Positions 35,600 through 47,110 of a DNA stretch of 64,000 bases are shown in pieces. Numbering within the stretch: the first letter of the stretch is position 1; the number at the start of each line of letters is the position of its first letter. The translations under genes and the position numbers were made by a program. The stretch comes from Achromobacter anxifer (GTDB taxonomy: Bacteria; Pseudomonadota; Gammaproteobacteria; Burkholderiales; Burkholderiaceae_B), in assembly GCF_903652925.1 (NCBI RefSeq), contig NZ_CAHLAR010000003.1:434001-498000 (forward strand), in the 5' to 3' direction. A model generated the notes under the pieces. That model saw only the letters and a list, made by a program, of their open reading frames with translations, was not told the DNA's origin and ran no database searches.

Positions 35600-37045
35600 A
35601 TGAAGATATTTTCCGGGTCCCTGGCGACCGAGACGAACACCTTTTCTCCCATTCCGACCGGGCTGTCCGCCTACCGGGCCCGCGGCTACTATCCCGCCGG
35701 CCAGCATCCGGACCGCATGCAGATGTTCTCCGGCCCGCTGTGGGCCGCGCGCCAGCGCGCACAGGGCAAGGACTGGACGCTGGTCGAGGGCCTGACCGCC
35801 GGCGCCACGCCGGCCGGCATCACCACCCGCCATGCCTACGAAACCCTGCGCGACGAACTGCTGGCGGACCTGAAGCGCGCCGGCCGCGTCGACATCGCCC
35901 TGTTCGGCCTGCATGGCGCCATGGTGGCCGACGGCTATGACGATTGCGAAGGCGACCTGCTGCGCCGCGCGCGCGAGATCGTCGGCCCCGACGCCGTGAT
36001 CGGCGCCGAACTGGACCCGCACTGCCACATGACGGACGCCATGGTGCAGAACGCCGACTTCCTGGTGTGCTTCAAGGAATATCCGCATACCGACATCCTG
36101 GAGCGCGCCTACGACCTGGTGGATCTGTGCGTGGCGCGCGCCGAAGGCCGCATCAAACCCGCGCGCGCCGTGTACGACTGCGAAATGATCTCCATCATGC
36201 ACACCAGCCGCGAGCCCATGCGCAGCTTCGTCGACCGCCTGCTCGCCCTGGAAGGCAAGGAAGGCGTGCTGTCCGTGTCCATCGCCCACGGCTTTCCCTG
36301 GGGCGACACGCCCGACATGGGTTCCAAGGTGCTGGTCTACACCGACGGAGACCAGGCCCAGGCCGAAGCCCTGGCGCGCGCGCTGGGCGAAGAAATCATC
36401 GGTTTCCGCGACCAGCTGGCGCCGCCCTACCCCGGCGCCGACGAGGCGCTGGACCAGGCGCTGGCGCTGAACGACTTCCCCGTGGTGCTGGCGGATTCCG
36501 CCGACAACGCGGGCGGCGGTGCGCCCAGCGACGCCACCTTCATCCTCGAGCGCGTGCTGGCGCGCGGCATCACCGACGTCGCGACCGGCCCGTTCTGGGA
36601 TCCGGTGGCCGTGCAGCTTTGTTTCGAGGCGGGCGAAGGCGCCCGCATCCAGCTGCGCATCGGCGGCAAGGTGGCGCCGGTGTCGGGCCGGCCGCTGGAC
36701 CTGGACTGCGAGATCGTGGCGCTCAAGCGCGACGCCATCATGACCGGACTGGCGGGCACACCCGCGCTGCTGGGCGACGTGGCCATCGTGCGCAGCCAGG
36801 GCGTGACCATCGCCCTGACCACCAACCGCACCCAGGCCATGGGCACCGACCTGTTCACGCAGTTCGGCGTCGACCTGCATGCCATGAAGCTCATCATCGT
36901 GAAATCGTCGCAGCACTTCTACGCCTCGTATTCGCAGGTCGGCCGCCACGTCATCTACGTGGAAACGCCGGGCGCCATCACGACCGACTACAACGCGCTG
37001 CCGTACACCAAGCGCAAATTGCCGAAGTGGCCGTTCAAGGCCTGA
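35600..37045 (+). CDS. M81-family metallopeptidase (MlrC-like)
   Basis: This 481-residue protein begins MKIFSGSLATETNTFSP, the family start. Metal-site landmarks are GLHGAMVADGYDD, GAELDPHCHMT and SIAHGFPWGDTPDMG; the C-terminal DUF1485 part includes SADNAGGGAPSDAT and GPFWDPVAV. MlrC opens or trims D-amino-acid-containing peptides (microcystin) in sphingomonads. Within a D-amino-acid cluster it may cleave D-peptides. The 125-base gap before it could hold a secondary promoter. Confidence 0.92.
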   Translation: MKIFSGSLATETNTFSPIPTGLSAYRARGYYPAGQHPDRMQMFSGPLWAARQRAQGKDWTLVEGLTAGATPAGITTRHAYETLRDELLADLKRAGRVDIALFGLHGAMVADGYDDCEGDLLRRAREIVGPDAVIGAELDPHCHMTDAMVQNADFLVCFKEYPHTDILERAYDLVDLCVARAEGRIKPARAVYDCEMISIMHTSREPMRSFVDRLLALEGKEGVLSVSIAHGFPWGDTPDMGSKVLVYTDGDQAQAEALARALGEEIIGFRDQLAPPYPGADEALDQALALNDFPVVLADSADNAGGGAPSDATFILERVLARGITDVATGPFWDPVAVQLCFEAGEGARIQLRIGGKVAPVSGRPLDLDCEIVALKRDAIMTGLAGTPALLGDVAIVRSQGVTIALTTNRTQAMGTDLFTQFGVDLHAMKLIIVKSSQHFYASYSQVGRHVIYVETPGAITTDYNALPYTKRKLPKWPFKA

Positions 37046-37097
37046 GGCTCAACGATTGCCGCCCGACCCGGGCGTGGGAATAACGAAGGGGATAACA

Positions 37098-38669
37098 ATG
37101 ATCAGACGTTTCAGTTTGCTGGGCGCAGCCGCCCTGCTGGCCATGGGGGCCGCCACCGGCGCGCTGGCGCAGACCAAGACCCTGCGCCTGGTGCCGCATG
37201 CGGACCTCAAGACGCTGGATCCGCTGTTCAACACGGCCTACATCACGCGCAACCATGGCTACATGGTGTTCGACACCTTGTTCTCGCAGGACAGCAAGGG
37301 CCAGCCCAAGCCGCAGATGGTGGACAGCTGGACCACGTCCGAAGACGGCAAGAGCTGGAGCTTCACGCTGCGTCCCGGCCTGAAGTTCAATGACGGCACC
37401 CCGGTCAAGGCCGAGGACTGCGTCGCGTCGATCCAGCGCTGGGCCAAGAAGGACACGCTGGGCCAGGCCATGATGGCCGCCGGCGCCGAACTCGCCGCCA
37501 CCGGCGACAACACCTTCACGCTGACGTTCAAGGAGCCTTTCGGCCTGGTGCTGGACGCCCTGTCCAAGCCGTCCGGCATGCCGCCCTTCATCATGCCCAA
37601 GCGCCTGGCCATGACGGACCCGAACACCCAGGTCACCGAAATGGTCGGCTCGGGCCCCTTCCTGTTCAAGCGCGACGAATGGGTGCCGGGCAACAAGGTC
37701 GTCTACGTGAAGAACCCGGCCTACGTGCCCCGCGCAGAACCGGCCGACGGCCTGGCGGGTGGCAAGAACGTCAAGGTCGACCGGGTCGAATGGGTCTACA
37801 TCCCCGACGGCAACACGTCCACCGCCGCGCTGATGAACGGCGAGGTCGACATGATCGAACAGACCACGCCCGACTTCCTGCCCGTGCTGGAAAGCAACAA
37901 GGACATCACCCTGAGCACGTCCGTCGCCTCGCAGGGCATGGTCATTCTCAACTCGCTGCATCCGCCCTTCGACAACCAGCTGGCGCGCCAGGCGCTGTAC
38001 CACCTGGTGAACCAGAAGGAAATGCTGTCGGCCATGGGCTACCCGGACAAGTACCGGGTCGACTATTGCCCCAGCCTGTTCGTCTGCGGCTCGCCGCTGG
38101 CCAGCGACGCGGGCGCGGCGCCCTACGCCAAGACCGACACGGCGCGCGCCAAGCAGCTGCTGCAGGAAGCCGGCTACAAGGGCGAAAAGGTCGTGGTCCT
38201 GTACCCCACGGACCACCTGAGCGCGCCCGCCGTCATGGTGCTGGCGCAGAACATGAAGAAGGCCGGCATCAACGTCGACCTGCAATCCATGGACTGGGCT
38301 TCGCTGGCCGGACGCCGCCTGAAGAAGGATCCGCCCGCGCAAGGCGGATGGAACGTGTTCCTGACCTGGGGCGGCTACTACGACGCCAGCACGCCGGTGA
38401 CCAACCCCTGGATGTCCGCGGCCTGCGGCAACAGCCTGCCGGGCTGGCCCTGCGACAAGGAACTGGACGCGCTGCGCACCAGCTGGATCCGCGAGACCGA
38501 CGCGGCCAAGCGCAAGGAGATCGCCGCGCAGATGCAGGCCCGCGCCTACCAGACCGTGCCGTACGTCATGTGGGGCGAATTCAAGCCCGTGTCCGCGTTC
38601 CGCGGCCTGACGCACACCGAACTGCTGAAGACCGGCATCCCGGTGATGTGGAACATCGAGAAGCCGTAA
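37098..38669 (+). CDS. Peptide-type ABC transporter substrate-binding protein
   Basis: This 523-residue SBP_bac_5 protein has a signal peptide ending GALAQ. Family elements include LRLVPHADLKTLDPLFNTA, MVDSWTTSEDGKSWSFTLRP and the D-G-T-P motif LKFNDGTPVKAEDC. It binds oligopeptide- or glycoside-like ligands for the downstream Dpp-type permeases. A ribosome site (GAAGGGGATAAC) precedes the ATG. Confidence 0.94.
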   Translation: MIRRFSLLGAAALLAMGAATGALAQTKTLRLVPHADLKTLDPLFNTAYITRNHGYMVFDTLFSQDSKGQPKPQMVDSWTTSEDGKSWSFTLRPGLKFNDGTPVKAEDCVASIQRWAKKDTLGQAMMAAGAELAATGDNTFTLTFKEPFGLVLDALSKPSGMPPFIMPKRLAMTDPNTQVTEMVGSGPFLFKRDEWVPGNKVVYVKNPAYVPRAEPADGLAGGKNVKVDRVEWVYIPDGNTSTAALMNGEVDMIEQTTPDFLPVLESNKDITLSTSVASQGMVILNSLHPPFDNQLARQALYHLVNQKEMLSAMGYPDKYRVDYCPSLFVCGSPLASDAGAAPYAKTDTARAKQLLQEAGYKGEKVVVLYPTDHLSAPAVMVLAQNMKKAGINVDLQSMDWASLAGRRLKKDPPAQGGWNVFLTWGGYYDASTPVTNPWMSAACGNSLPGWPCDKELDALRTSWIRETDAAKRKEIAAQMQARAYQTVPYVMWGEFKPVSAFRGLTHTELLKTGIPVMWNIEKP

Positions 38670-38721
38670 GGCAGGCGCCGGGCGCCGCGCGCGCCCGGCC
38701 GCCAGCCAGGGGGAATCCAGC

Positions 38722-39657
<936 letters not shown>

Positions 39658-39668
39658 CGGGGCGACGC

Positions 39669-40544
39669 ATGACTACCACCACCCTGTCCCTGCCCGCGCG
39701 GCGGCCGCGCCACCGCCGCCTCCTGCGCTCGCTGCGCCGCCACCCCATGCTTTACATCGGCGGCGCCATCCTGCTGGCGCTGGCCGCCATCGCCCTGGCC
39801 GCGCCCTGGCTGGCCACCGTCGACCCGCAGGACATCAATCCGCTGGCGCGCATGAAGCCGCCCTCGTCGGAACACTTCTTCGGCACCGATGCGCTGGGCC
39901 GCGACGTCTATTCGCGCACCGTCTGGGGCGCCCGCGTCTCGCTGGTGGTCGGCATCGTGGTGGCGCTGGTGTCCACCGTGGCCGGCGTGGCCCTGGGCAT
40001 GGCGGCCGGCTACTTCCGCCGCATCGACGCCTTCATCATGCGCATCATGGACGGCCTGATGGCCATTCCGGGCGTGCTGCTGGCCATCGCCCTGATGGCC
40101 ACCTTGAAGGGCGGCCTGGGCACCGTGATCATCGCCATCGTCATCCCCGAAGTGCCGCGCGTGGTACGGCTGGTGCGCGCGCTGGTGCTGACGATACGCG
40201 AGCAGCCCTATATCGAGGCCGCCATTTCCTCGGGCACGCGCGTGCCCGCGATACTGCTGCGCCACATCCTGCCCAACCTGTTCGCTCCGCTGATGGTGCA
40301 GGCCACCTTCATCGCGGCCTCCGCCATCCTGACCGAGGCCGTGCTGAGCTTTCTGGGCGTGGGCATTCCGCCGCACATCCCCAGCTGGGGCAACATCATG
40401 GCCGAAGGCCGCAACTTCGTCGCCGTGGCCTTCCATATCATCCTGTACCCGGGCCTGTTCCTGGGCGTGGCCGTGCTGGCCGTCAACCTGGTGGGCGACG
40501 GGCTGCGCGACATGCTCGATCCCCGTCTGGCGAAAAAGCTGTAG
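39669..40544 (+). CDS. Peptide-type ABC transporter permease (DppC-like)
   Basis: This 291-residue permease has the DppC cytoplasmic start, then [20 protein letters not shown], the EAA loop [40 protein letters not shown] and terminal [12 protein letters not shown]. It is coupled to the ATPase gene downstream by an eight-base gap; the TAGGAG ribosome site overlaps its stop. Confidence 0.95.
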   Translation: MTTTTLSLPARRPRHRRLLRSLRRHPMLYIGGAILLALAAIALAAPWLATVDPQDINPLARMKPPSSEHFFGTDALGRDVYSRTVWGARVSLVVGIVVALVSTVAGVALGMAAGYFRRIDAFIMRIMDGLMAIPGVLLAIALMATLKGGLGTVIIAIVIPEVPRVVRLVRALVLTIREQPYIEAAISSGTRVPAILLRHILPNLFAPLMVQATFIAASAILTEAVLSFLGVGIPPHIPSWGNIMAEGRNFVAVAFHIILYPGLFLGVAVLAVNLVGDGLRDMLDPRLAKKL

Positions 40545-40552
40545 GAGCGCCC

Positions 40553-41560
40553 ATGCAAACCCAACCCGTCTTGCGCGTGCGCGACCTCACCACCTGTTTC
40601 GACGGCGACGAGACCACGGTAGTCGCCGTGGACCGCCTGTCCTTCGACCTGATGCCCGGCGAAACCCTGGGCCTGGTGGGCGAATCCGGCTGCGGCAAGA
40701 GCGTCACGTCCTTGTCCATCATGCGCCTCCTGCGCGCCCCCGGACGCGTGGCCGGCGGCAGCATCGAGTTCGACGGCCAGGACCTGCTGGCGCTGCCCGA
40801 GAAGGCCATGCGCGCGATCCGCGGCAACCAGATCTCGATGATCTTCCAGGAACCCATGACCTCGCTCAACCCCGTGTTCACGGTGGGCCGGCAGATCAGC
40901 GAATCGCTGATGCTGCACCAGGGCCTGTCGCGGCGCGAGGCCATGGCGCAGGCCGAGTCGCTGCTGGAGTTGGTGCAGATCTCCGATCCGGCGCGGCGCG
41001 TGCGCGAGTATCCCTACCAGTTGTCGGGCGGCATGCGCCAGCGCGCCATGATCGCCATGGCGCTGGCCTGCCAGCCCAAGGTCCTGATCGCCGACGAGCC
41101 CACCACCGCGCTCGACGTCACCATCCAGGCGCAAATCCTGCATCTGCTGCGCGAAATCCAGCAGCGGCTGGGCACCTCCATCGTGCTGATCACGCACGAC
41201 CTGGGCGTGGTCGCGCAGATGTGCCAGCGCGTCATCGTGATGTACGCCGGGCGCAAGGTGGAGGAAGGCAGCGTGGACGACATCCTGGACCGCGCCCAGC
41301 ATCCCTATACACAGGCCCTGCTCCGTTCCCTGCCCGACTTTGCCGCCGGCCAGGGCCACGACGCGCGCCTGGCCGAACTGCCCGGCATCGTGCCGGTGAT
41401 GACGCCGGAATCGCGCGGCTGCGCCTTCGCCGCGCGCTGCCCGGAGGCGCAGCCGCGCTGCGCCGAACAGGCCCCGCCCGCCGCCGACGCCGGCAGCCGC
41501 CACCGCGTCTGGTGCTGGGCCCGCGAGGCCGCGCCCGCGCCTGCCGCCCTGACCGCCTGA
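40553..41560 (+). CDS. Peptide-type ABC transporter ATPase (DppD-like)
   Basis: This 335-residue ATPase has Walker A GESGCGKS (residues 43-50), signature [17 protein letters not shown], Walker [14 protein letters not shown] and H-loop [11 protein letters not shown]. The C-terminal oligopeptide-ATPase extension has the cysteine motif [15 protein letters not shown], which in relatives binds an iron-sulphur cluster. It partners with the next ATPase. Confidence 0.95.
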   Translation: MQTQPVLRVRDLTTCFDGDETTVVAVDRLSFDLMPGETLGLVGESGCGKSVTSLSIMRLLRAPGRVAGGSIEFDGQDLLALPEKAMRAIRGNQISMIFQEPMTSLNPVFTVGRQISESLMLHQGLSRREAMAQAESLLELVQISDPARRVREYPYQLSGGMRQRAMIAMALACQPKVLIADEPTTALDVTIQAQILHLLREIQQRLGTSIVLITHDLGVVAQMCQRVIVMYAGRKVEEGSVDDILDRAQHPYTQALLRSLPDFAAGQGHDARLAELPGIVPVMTPESRGCAFAARCPEAQPRCAEQAPPAADAGSRHRVWCWAREAAPAPAALTA

Positions 41561-41568
41561 GAGCCGCC

Positions 41569-42582
41569 ATGAACCTGCACGACATCCCCCTTTCCAGCGC
41601 CGCCTCCGCGCCCGCGGCCGAGGCCTCGCCCCTGCTGGAAGTCATCGGCCTGAAGAAGCACTACCCCGTGGACAACGGCGGCGCCGCCAAGGTGCTGCGC
41701 GCCGTCGACGGCGTCTCTCTGTCGGTGCCGCGCGGCCAGACGCTGAGCCTGGTGGGCGAATCCGGCTGCGGCAAGTCCACCACGGGCAAATGCCTGATCC
41801 GCCTGACCGATCCCACCGAAGGCCGCATCCTGCTGGAAGGCCGCGACCTGGCCGCCATGAACAGCCGCGAGCTGCGTGCCATGCGCCAGCGCATGCAGTT
41901 CATTTTCCAGGACCCGTTCTCGTCGATGAACCCGCGCATGCGGGTGCGCGACATCATCGGCGAGCCGCTGCGCGCCTTCGGCCACGGCCGCACCGCCATC
42001 CGCGACCGCGTCGCGCAGCTGCTGGCCCGCGTCAGCCTGCGCCCGGACGCCGCCGACCGCTACCCCCACGAGTTCTCCGGCGGGCAGCGCCAGCGCATCG
42101 TGATCGCGCGCGCGCTGGCGCTGGACCCGGGCCTGATCGTGTGCGACGAACCGGTATCCGCGCTGGATGTGTCGGTGCAGGCGCAGGTCATCAACCTGCT
42201 GATGGACCTGCAGCGCGACCTGGGCCTGACCTATGTGTTCATTTCGCACGACCTGAGCGTGGTGCGCCACATCAGCCACCGCGTCGCCGTGATGTACCTG
42301 GGCAAGATCGTCGAGACCGGCACCCGCGACGCCATCTACGAACGTCCCGCCCACCCCTATACCCGCGCCCTGCTGGCCGCCGTGCCGTCCGCGCGCCAAG
42401 GCGAGCGCGCGCCGGTGCAGGTGCTGAAAGGCGAGATTCCCAGCCCGCTGTCGCCGCCATCGGGCTGTGCCTTCCGCACCCGCTGCCCGATGGCGCAGCC
42501 GCGCTGCGCCGAGGAAACGCCGCAGCCGCGCCAGATTGCCCCCGACCAGCAAGTCGCCTGCCATTTCGCAGCCCCCATTTAG
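41569..42582 (+). CDS. Peptide-type ABC transporter ATPase (DppF-like)
   Basis: This 337-residue ATPase has Walker [30 protein letters not shown], signature [17 protein letters not shown], Walker [15 protein letters not shown] and the C-terminal [15 protein letters not shown] motif. It starts eight bases after the preceding stop. The D-aminoacylase gene follows after 12 bases, tying import to deacylation. Confidence 0.95.
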   Translation: MNLHDIPLSSAASAPAAEASPLLEVIGLKKHYPVDNGGAAKVLRAVDGVSLSVPRGQTLSLVGESGCGKSTTGKCLIRLTDPTEGRILLEGRDLAAMNSRELRAMRQRMQFIFQDPFSSMNPRMRVRDIIGEPLRAFGHGRTAIRDRVAQLLARVSLRPDAADRYPHEFSGGQRQRIVIARALALDPGLIVCDEPVSALDVSVQAQVINLLMDLQRDLGLTYVFISHDLSVVRHISHRVAVMYLGKIVETGTRDAIYERPAHPYTRALLAAVPSARQGERAPVQVLKGEIPSPLSPPSGCAFRTRCPMAQPRCAEETPQPRQIAPDQQVACHFAAPI

Positions 42583-42594
42583 CCGGAGATACGC

Positions 42595-44049
42595 ATGTCC
42601 CAGACCGACGCCACCCCGTTCGACTACATACTTGCAGGCGGCACCGTCATCGACGGCACCAATGCTCCGGGCCGGCTGGCCGACGTGGGCGTGCGCGGCG
42701 ACCGCATCGCCGCGGTCGGCGACCTGAGCGCCAGCAGCGCCCGCCGCCGCATCGACGTCGCCGGCAAAGTGGTGGCCCCGGGCTTCATCGACTCGCACAC
42801 GCACGACGACAACTACCTGCTCAAGCACCGCGACATGACGCCCAAGATCTCGCAGGGCGTCACCACCGTGGTGACCGGCAACTGCGGCATCAGCCTGGCG
42901 CCGCTGGCGCACGCCAACCCGCCCGCGCCGCTGGACCTGCTGGACGAAGGCGGCTCGTTCCGCTTCGAGCGCTTCTCCGACTACCTGGAAGCCTTGCGCG
43001 CCGCGCCGCCCGCGGTCAACGCCGCCTGCATGGTGGGCCATTCCACCCTGCGCGCCGCCGTCATGCCCGACCTGCGGCGCGAGGCCACGGACGAGGAGAT
43101 CCAGGCCATGCAGGCACTGGCCGACGACGCGCTCGCCAGCGGCGCCATCGGCATCTCCACCGGCGCCTTCTATCCGCCCGCCGCCCATGCCAGCACCGAG
43201 GAGATCATCGAGGTCTGCCGCCCGCTGGGCGCGCGCGGCGGGGTCTACGCCACCCATATGCGCGACGAAGGCGAGCACATCGTGGCCGCCCTGGAAGAGA
43301 CCTTCCGCATCGGCCGCGAGCTGGACGTGCCGGTCGTGATCTCGCACCACAAGGTGATGGGCAAGCCCAACTTTGGCCGCTCCAAGGAAACGCTGGCCCT
43401 GATCGAGACCGCCATGGCCAGGCAGGACGTGTCGCTGGACGCCTATCCCTACGTGGCCGGCTCCACCATGCTGAAGCAGGACCGCGTGCTGCTGGCGGGC
43501 CGCACCCTCATCACCTGGTGCAAGCCCTTTCCCGAACTGAGCGGGCGCGACCTGGAGGAAATCGCCGCCGAACGCGGCAAATCGAAGTACGACGTGGTGC
43601 CGGAATTGCAGCCGGCGGGCGCCATCTACTTCATGATGGACGAGCCTGACGTGCAGCGCATCCTGGCCTTCGGCCCCACCATGATCGGCTCCGACGGCCT
43701 GCCGCATGACGAGCGCCCTCATCCGCGCCTGTGGGGCACCTTCCCCCGGGTGCTGGGCCACTACTCACGCGACCTGGGACTGTTCCCGCTGGAAACGGCG
43801 GTCTGGAAGATGACCGGCCTGACCGCCGCCAAGTTCGGCCTGGCCGAGCGCGGCCAGGTGCAGCCCGGCTACTACGCCGACCTGGTGGTCTTCGACCCCG
43901 CCACCGTGGCCGACTCGGCCACCTTCGAGCGTCCCACCGAGTGCGCCGCCGGCATCCACTCGGTCTACGTCAACGGCGCGGCGGTCTGGCAGGACCAGTC
44001 CTTCACCGGCCAGCACGCCGGCCGGGTGCTCAACCGGGCCGCGGCCTGA
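42595..44049 (+). CDS. N-acyl-D-amino-acid deacylase (D-aminoacylase)
   Basis: This 484-residue amidohydrolase matches Alcaligenes D-aminoacylase residue for residue at the metal site, offset by one: H68 and H70 (DSHTHDD), bridging C97 (GNCGIS), H221 (ATHMRDEGEH), H251 (ISHHKVMGK) and catalytic D367 (GSDGLPHDERPHPRLWGT). It releases free D-amino acid from N-acyl-D-amino acids in the cytoplasm. In the cluster its product would feed the DauA-like dehydrogenase and RidA. Confidence 0.95.
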   Translation: MSQTDATPFDYILAGGTVIDGTNAPGRLADVGVRGDRIAAVGDLSASSARRRIDVAGKVVAPGFIDSHTHDDNYLLKHRDMTPKISQGVTTVVTGNCGISLAPLAHANPPAPLDLLDEGGSFRFERFSDYLEALRAAPPAVNAACMVGHSTLRAAVMPDLRREATDEEIQAMQALADDALASGAIGISTGAFYPPAAHASTEEIIEVCRPLGARGGVYATHMRDEGEHIVAALEETFRIGRELDVPVVISHHKVMGKPNFGRSKETLALIETAMARQDVSLDAYPYVAGSTMLKQDRVLLAGRTLITWCKPFPELSGRDLEEIAAERGKSKYDVVPELQPAGAIYFMMDEPDVQRILAFGPTMIGSDGLPHDERPHPRLWGTFPRVLGHYSRDLGLFPLETAVWKMTGLTAAKFGLAERGQVQPGYYADLVVFDPATVADSATFERPTECAAGIHSVYVNGAAVWQDQSFTGQHAGRVLNRAAA

Positions 44050-44132
44050 GGCCCGCCAACCCGTACAATCCGGCATACGCGGCGGGGCTTGCGGGCCCTG
44101 CCCCCAACCAACCCTAACTGCCAGACCGCTAC

Positions 44133-44765
44133 ATGGCCCTACCCGGCACTACATCCCCCCCCGAGATCGTGGGCAAGGAAGAAATGGGCGCTCGCCTGCG
44201 GGCCGAGCGCAAGGCGCGCAAGATGACGCTGCAGGCGCTGTCCCAGGCCAGCGGCATCGCGGTATCGACGCTGTCGAAGGCGGAGCTGGGGCAGATCGCC
44301 CTGAGCTACGAGAAGTTCGCCGCCCTGGCGCGCGCGCTGGGCATAGACATGACCCGCATGTTCATGCTGCCGGACGCCTCGCAGGCCGCCGTCGCCCCCA
44401 CCTTCGTCAAGAACAAGCTCAGCGACGCCCGCGACTACGTCACCGAGAACTACCACTACCGCCTGCTGATGGGCGAGTACCCCGGCAAGAAGATGACGCC
44501 CATGCTGGCGCTGATCGACGCGCGCGAGGTGGTCGAGTTCGAGGACTACATCCGGCACCCGGGCCAGGAATTCGCGGTGGTGCTGTCGGGCAAGGTCCGC
44601 ATCCAGTTCGAGAACGGCGACAGCGTGGTGCTCGGCAAGCTGGAGACCGCCTACTTCGACAGCAGCATCGGCCACGTCTACCTGTCGCTGAGCAAAAAGC
44701 CCGCCGAAGTGCTGGCGGTGTGCAGCGACGTGGGCGAAGTGCCGTCGCGGCTGAAGCCGCAATAA
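44133..44765 (+). CDS. XRE-family regulator with C-terminal cupin domain
   Basis: This 210-residue protein has an N-terminal helix-turn-helix (RLRAERKARKMTLQALSQAS, GIAVSTLSKAELGQI) and a cupin_2 sensor domain (residues ~130-205, HPGQEFAVVLSGKVRIQFEN). Such regulators control amino-acid or polyamine catabolism. It is the last gene on the same strand as the D-amino-acid cluster, 83 bases after D-aminoacylase, and is the probable local regulator. Confidence 0.92.
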   Translation: MALPGTTSPPEIVGKEEMGARLRAERKARKMTLQALSQASGIAVSTLSKAELGQIALSYEKFAALARALGIDMTRMFMLPDASQAAVAPTFVKNKLSDARDYVTENYHYRLLMGEYPGKKMTPMLALIDAREVVEFEDYIRHPGQEFAVVLSGKVRIQFENGDSVVLGKLETAYFDSSIGHVYLSLSKKPAEVLAVCSDVGEVPSRLKPQ

Positions 44766-44803
44766 CCGCAATAGGGCGAGACGCCGCCGCGCGGCGCCGG
44801 GCC

Positions 44804-45550
44804 TCAGTGGTTCAGGATCTGGCCCAGGAAGTTGCGCGTCACTTCGTTCCTGGGATTGGTGAAGAAGTCGCCCGGCGGCGCTTCCTCCACGATCTCGCCC
44901 TGGGCCATGAAGATCACCCGGTCGGCGACGCTGCGGGCAAAGCCCATTTCATGGGTCACGCACAACATCGTCATGCCGTCGCCAGCCAGCGCGATCATGG
45001 TATCCAGCACTTCCTTGACCATCTCGGGATCCAGCGCCGAGGTCGGCTCGTCGAACAGCATGATATCCGGCTTCATGCACAGCGCCCGCGCGATCGCCAC
45101 GCGCTGCTGCTGGCCGCCTGACAGCTGGCTGGGATACTTGTGCGCCTGGTCCGGAATCCGCACGCGGCGCAGGTAGTCCATGGCGATCTGCTCGGCCGCT
45201 TCCCGGCTCTGCTTGAGCGAGCGCATCGGCGACAGGATGCAGTTCTCCAGGATGGTCAGGTGGGGAAACAGGTTGAACTGCTGGAACACCATGCCGACGT
45301 GGCGGCGCACCGACTCCACGTTGCGCGCGCCGCCGGTCAGATCTATGCCCTCGACCTCGATGCGGCCGCCCTGGATGGACTCCAAGCCGTTGATGCAGCG
45401 GATCAAGGTGGATTTCCCCGAACCGGAAGGCCCGCAGATCACGATGCGTTCGCCCTTCCTGACCGACAGGTTGATGTCGTTCAGGACCTTGAACGCGCCG
45501 TACCATTTCTCGACTTGCGTGAACTGGATGATGTGCTTGTCATTGTTCAT
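44804..45550 (-). CDS. Polar-amino-acid-type ABC transporter ATPase
   Basis: This 248-residue GlnQ/HisP-class ATPase has Walker [10 protein letters not shown] (residues 40-48), [20 protein letters not shown], signature [15 protein letters not shown], Walker [21 protein letters not shown] and [19 protein letters not shown]. It is the last gene of a six-gene operon that also includes an SDR and an FAH-family hydrolase. It ends in a convergent arrangement with the XRE gene. Confidence 0.95.
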   Translation of the reverse strand: MNNDKHIIQFTQVEKWYGAFKVLNDINLSVRKGERIVICGPSGSGKSTLIRCINGLESIQGGRIEVEGIDLTGGARNVESVRRHVGMVFQQFNLFPHLTILENCILSPMRSLKQSREAAEQIAMDYLRRVRIPDQAHKYPSQLSGGQQQRVAIARALCMKPDIMLFDEPTSALDPEMVKEVLDTMIALAGDGMTMLCVTHEMGFARSVADRVIFMAQGEIVEEAPPGDFFTNPRNEVTRNFLGQILNH

Positions 45551-45602
45551 TGCGGACCATGCTCGATTCGGGAATGCGGAAGACGGCTCGGCGGCCGGGC
45601 GC

Positions 45603-46433
45603 TCAGGGCTGCTTGCTGACCGACGCGGGCAGCGGCGTGCCCAGCCACTTCTGGAACAGCTGGTCGAGCTTGCCGTTGGCGGTGTTGGCCGCCACGAAGT
45701 CATTCATGGCCGCCAGCAGTTCGGGGCGGTCCTTCTGCATCGTGATGCCCATCAGCTGCTCGTTGATGACGTACTTGATCTCGAACTTGCCGGGCGCGCG
45801 CTTCTGCGCCTGGGCGGCGATGACCGACGAGGTGCCGGCGGCGTCGATCTGGCCGGCCATCATGGCCTGCAGGGCCGAGGCGTCGTCGTCGAAGCGGCGG
45901 ATATTGGTGCCGGCGGGCGCGATCTTGCTGACGCCCAGGTCGGTGGTGCTGGCGCGCGGCACGCCGATCTTGTACTTGACGAAATCCTCGGGTGTCTTGA
46001 TGGCCACGGCCTTGGGGCCCAGCAGCACCATGCTGGCGGCGGAGTACGGCCGCGAGAACTGCACCTGCTTCTCGCGCTCGGGCGTGATGGCCAGCGATGC
46101 CACCAGCACGTCGGTCTTGTCGGTCAGCAGGAAGGGAATGCGGTTGGGGCCGGTCACGGGGATCAGCTCCAGCTTCACGCCCAGCTGCTGCGCCAGCAGC
46201 TTGGCCACGTCGGCGTCATAGCCGTCGGGCTGGTTGTTCGCGTCGGTGGAGCCATAGGGCGGAAAGTCCACCACGATGCCGACCTTGATGGTGCCGCGCT
46301 TCTGGATGGCGGCCAGGGCATTGTCGGCGGCCTGCGCCGCGGGCGCGGCAGCGATGGCGGCCGCGCCCAGCAGGGCGAACACGGCGTGATGCAGGCGATT
46401 CTTGAGGCGGTTGAGATGCACGGTAGTCTCCAT
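45603..46433 (-). CDS. Polar-amino-acid-type ABC transporter substrate-binding protein
   Basis: This 276-residue SBP_bac_3 protein has a signal peptide ending AAQAA. Family features are [38 protein letters not shown] and [19 protein letters not shown]. Relatives bind amino acids, opines or small organic acids. Given the neighbouring sugar-acid-type enzymes, the ligand may be a sugar acid or amino-acid conjugate; this is inference. Confidence 0.93.
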   Translation of the reverse strand: METTVHLNRLKNRLHHAVFALLGAAAIAAAPAAQAADNALAAIQKRGTIKVGIVVDFPPYGSTDANNQPDGYDADVAKLLAQQLGVKLELIPVTGPNRIPFLLTDKTDVLVASLAITPEREKQVQFSRPYSAASMVLLGPKAVAIKTPEDFVKYKIGVPRASTTDLGVSKIAPAGTNIRRFDDDASALQAMMAGQIDAAGTSSVIAAQAQKRAPGKFEIKYVINEQLMGITMQKDRPELLAAMNDFVAANTANGKLDQLFQKWLGTPLPASVSKQP

Positions 46434-46459
46434 GGGGTTTATCGGGCGCGCTGCGCCCC

Positions 46460-47110
46460 TTATCGTCCTGAAACCTTCAGGCGTCCTTCCAGGTGCGTGG
46501 CCCATCTGGACAGCGGCCAGCACAAGCAGAAATACAGGGCGGCAACCAGCGCGAAGACCTGCATCGGCGCGAATGTCGCGTTATTGACCACCTGCGCGGT
46601 CCGGGTCAGTTCGGCAAAGCCGATGATGGCGGTGAGCGAGGTGCCCTTGATGATCTGCACCATGAAGCCCACCGTGGGCGGCACCGCGATGCGGAAGGCC
46701 TGCGGCAGCACCACGTATCGCATGCGGTGGAAGTAGCCCAGGTTCAGCGCCTTGGCGGCTTCGGTCTGGCCATGCGCCACCGCCTCGATGCAACCCCGCC
46801 AGATGTCGCCCAGGAAGGCGCTGGTATTGAGCACCAGGGCCGCGCCGGCCGCGATCCAGGGATTGATCTCCAGCCCGACGATGGGCAGGCCGAAGAAGAT
46901 CAGGAACAGCTGCAGCAGCAGCGGCGTGCCCTGGAACACCAGGATGAAGCCACGCGCCAGCGCGCGCAGCGTCCGGTTTTCCGAGCTGCGGCACAGCGCC
47001 ACCAGCAATCCGCCCAGGCTGCCGCCGATCAGGGCGATCACCGACAGCGCCAGCGTCCAGCGCACGGCGCCGACGATCAGCCAGACATCTGAAACCGAGA
47101 AGTCGCGCAT
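46460..47110 (-). CDS. Polar-amino-acid-type ABC transporter permease 2
   Basis: This 216-residue His/Glu/Gln/Arg/opine-type permease has RGFILVFQGTPLLLQLFLIF, AFLGDIWRGCIEAVAHGQTE, AAKALNLGYFHRMRYVVLPQ and IIKGTSLTAIIGFAELT. Its start shares one base with the stop of the first permease (TAATG), implying coupled translation and a heterodimeric channel. Confidence 0.94.
   Translation of the reverse strand: MRDFSVSDVWLIVGAVRWTLALSVIALIGGSLGGLLVALCRSSENRTLRALARGFILVFQGTPLLLQLFLIFFGLPIVGLEINPWIAAGAALVLNTSAFLGDIWRGCIEAVAHGQTEAAKALNLGYFHRMRYVVLPQAFRIAVPPTVGFMVQIIKGTSLTAIIGFAELTRTAQVVNNATFAPMQVFALVAALYFCLCWPLSRWATHLEGRLKVSGR

Noticed and set aside
44766-44803. GC-rich stretch as a bidirectional terminator
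   Set aside because: GGCG/CGCC repeats are present but no stable stem followed by a T-run is clear on either strand.
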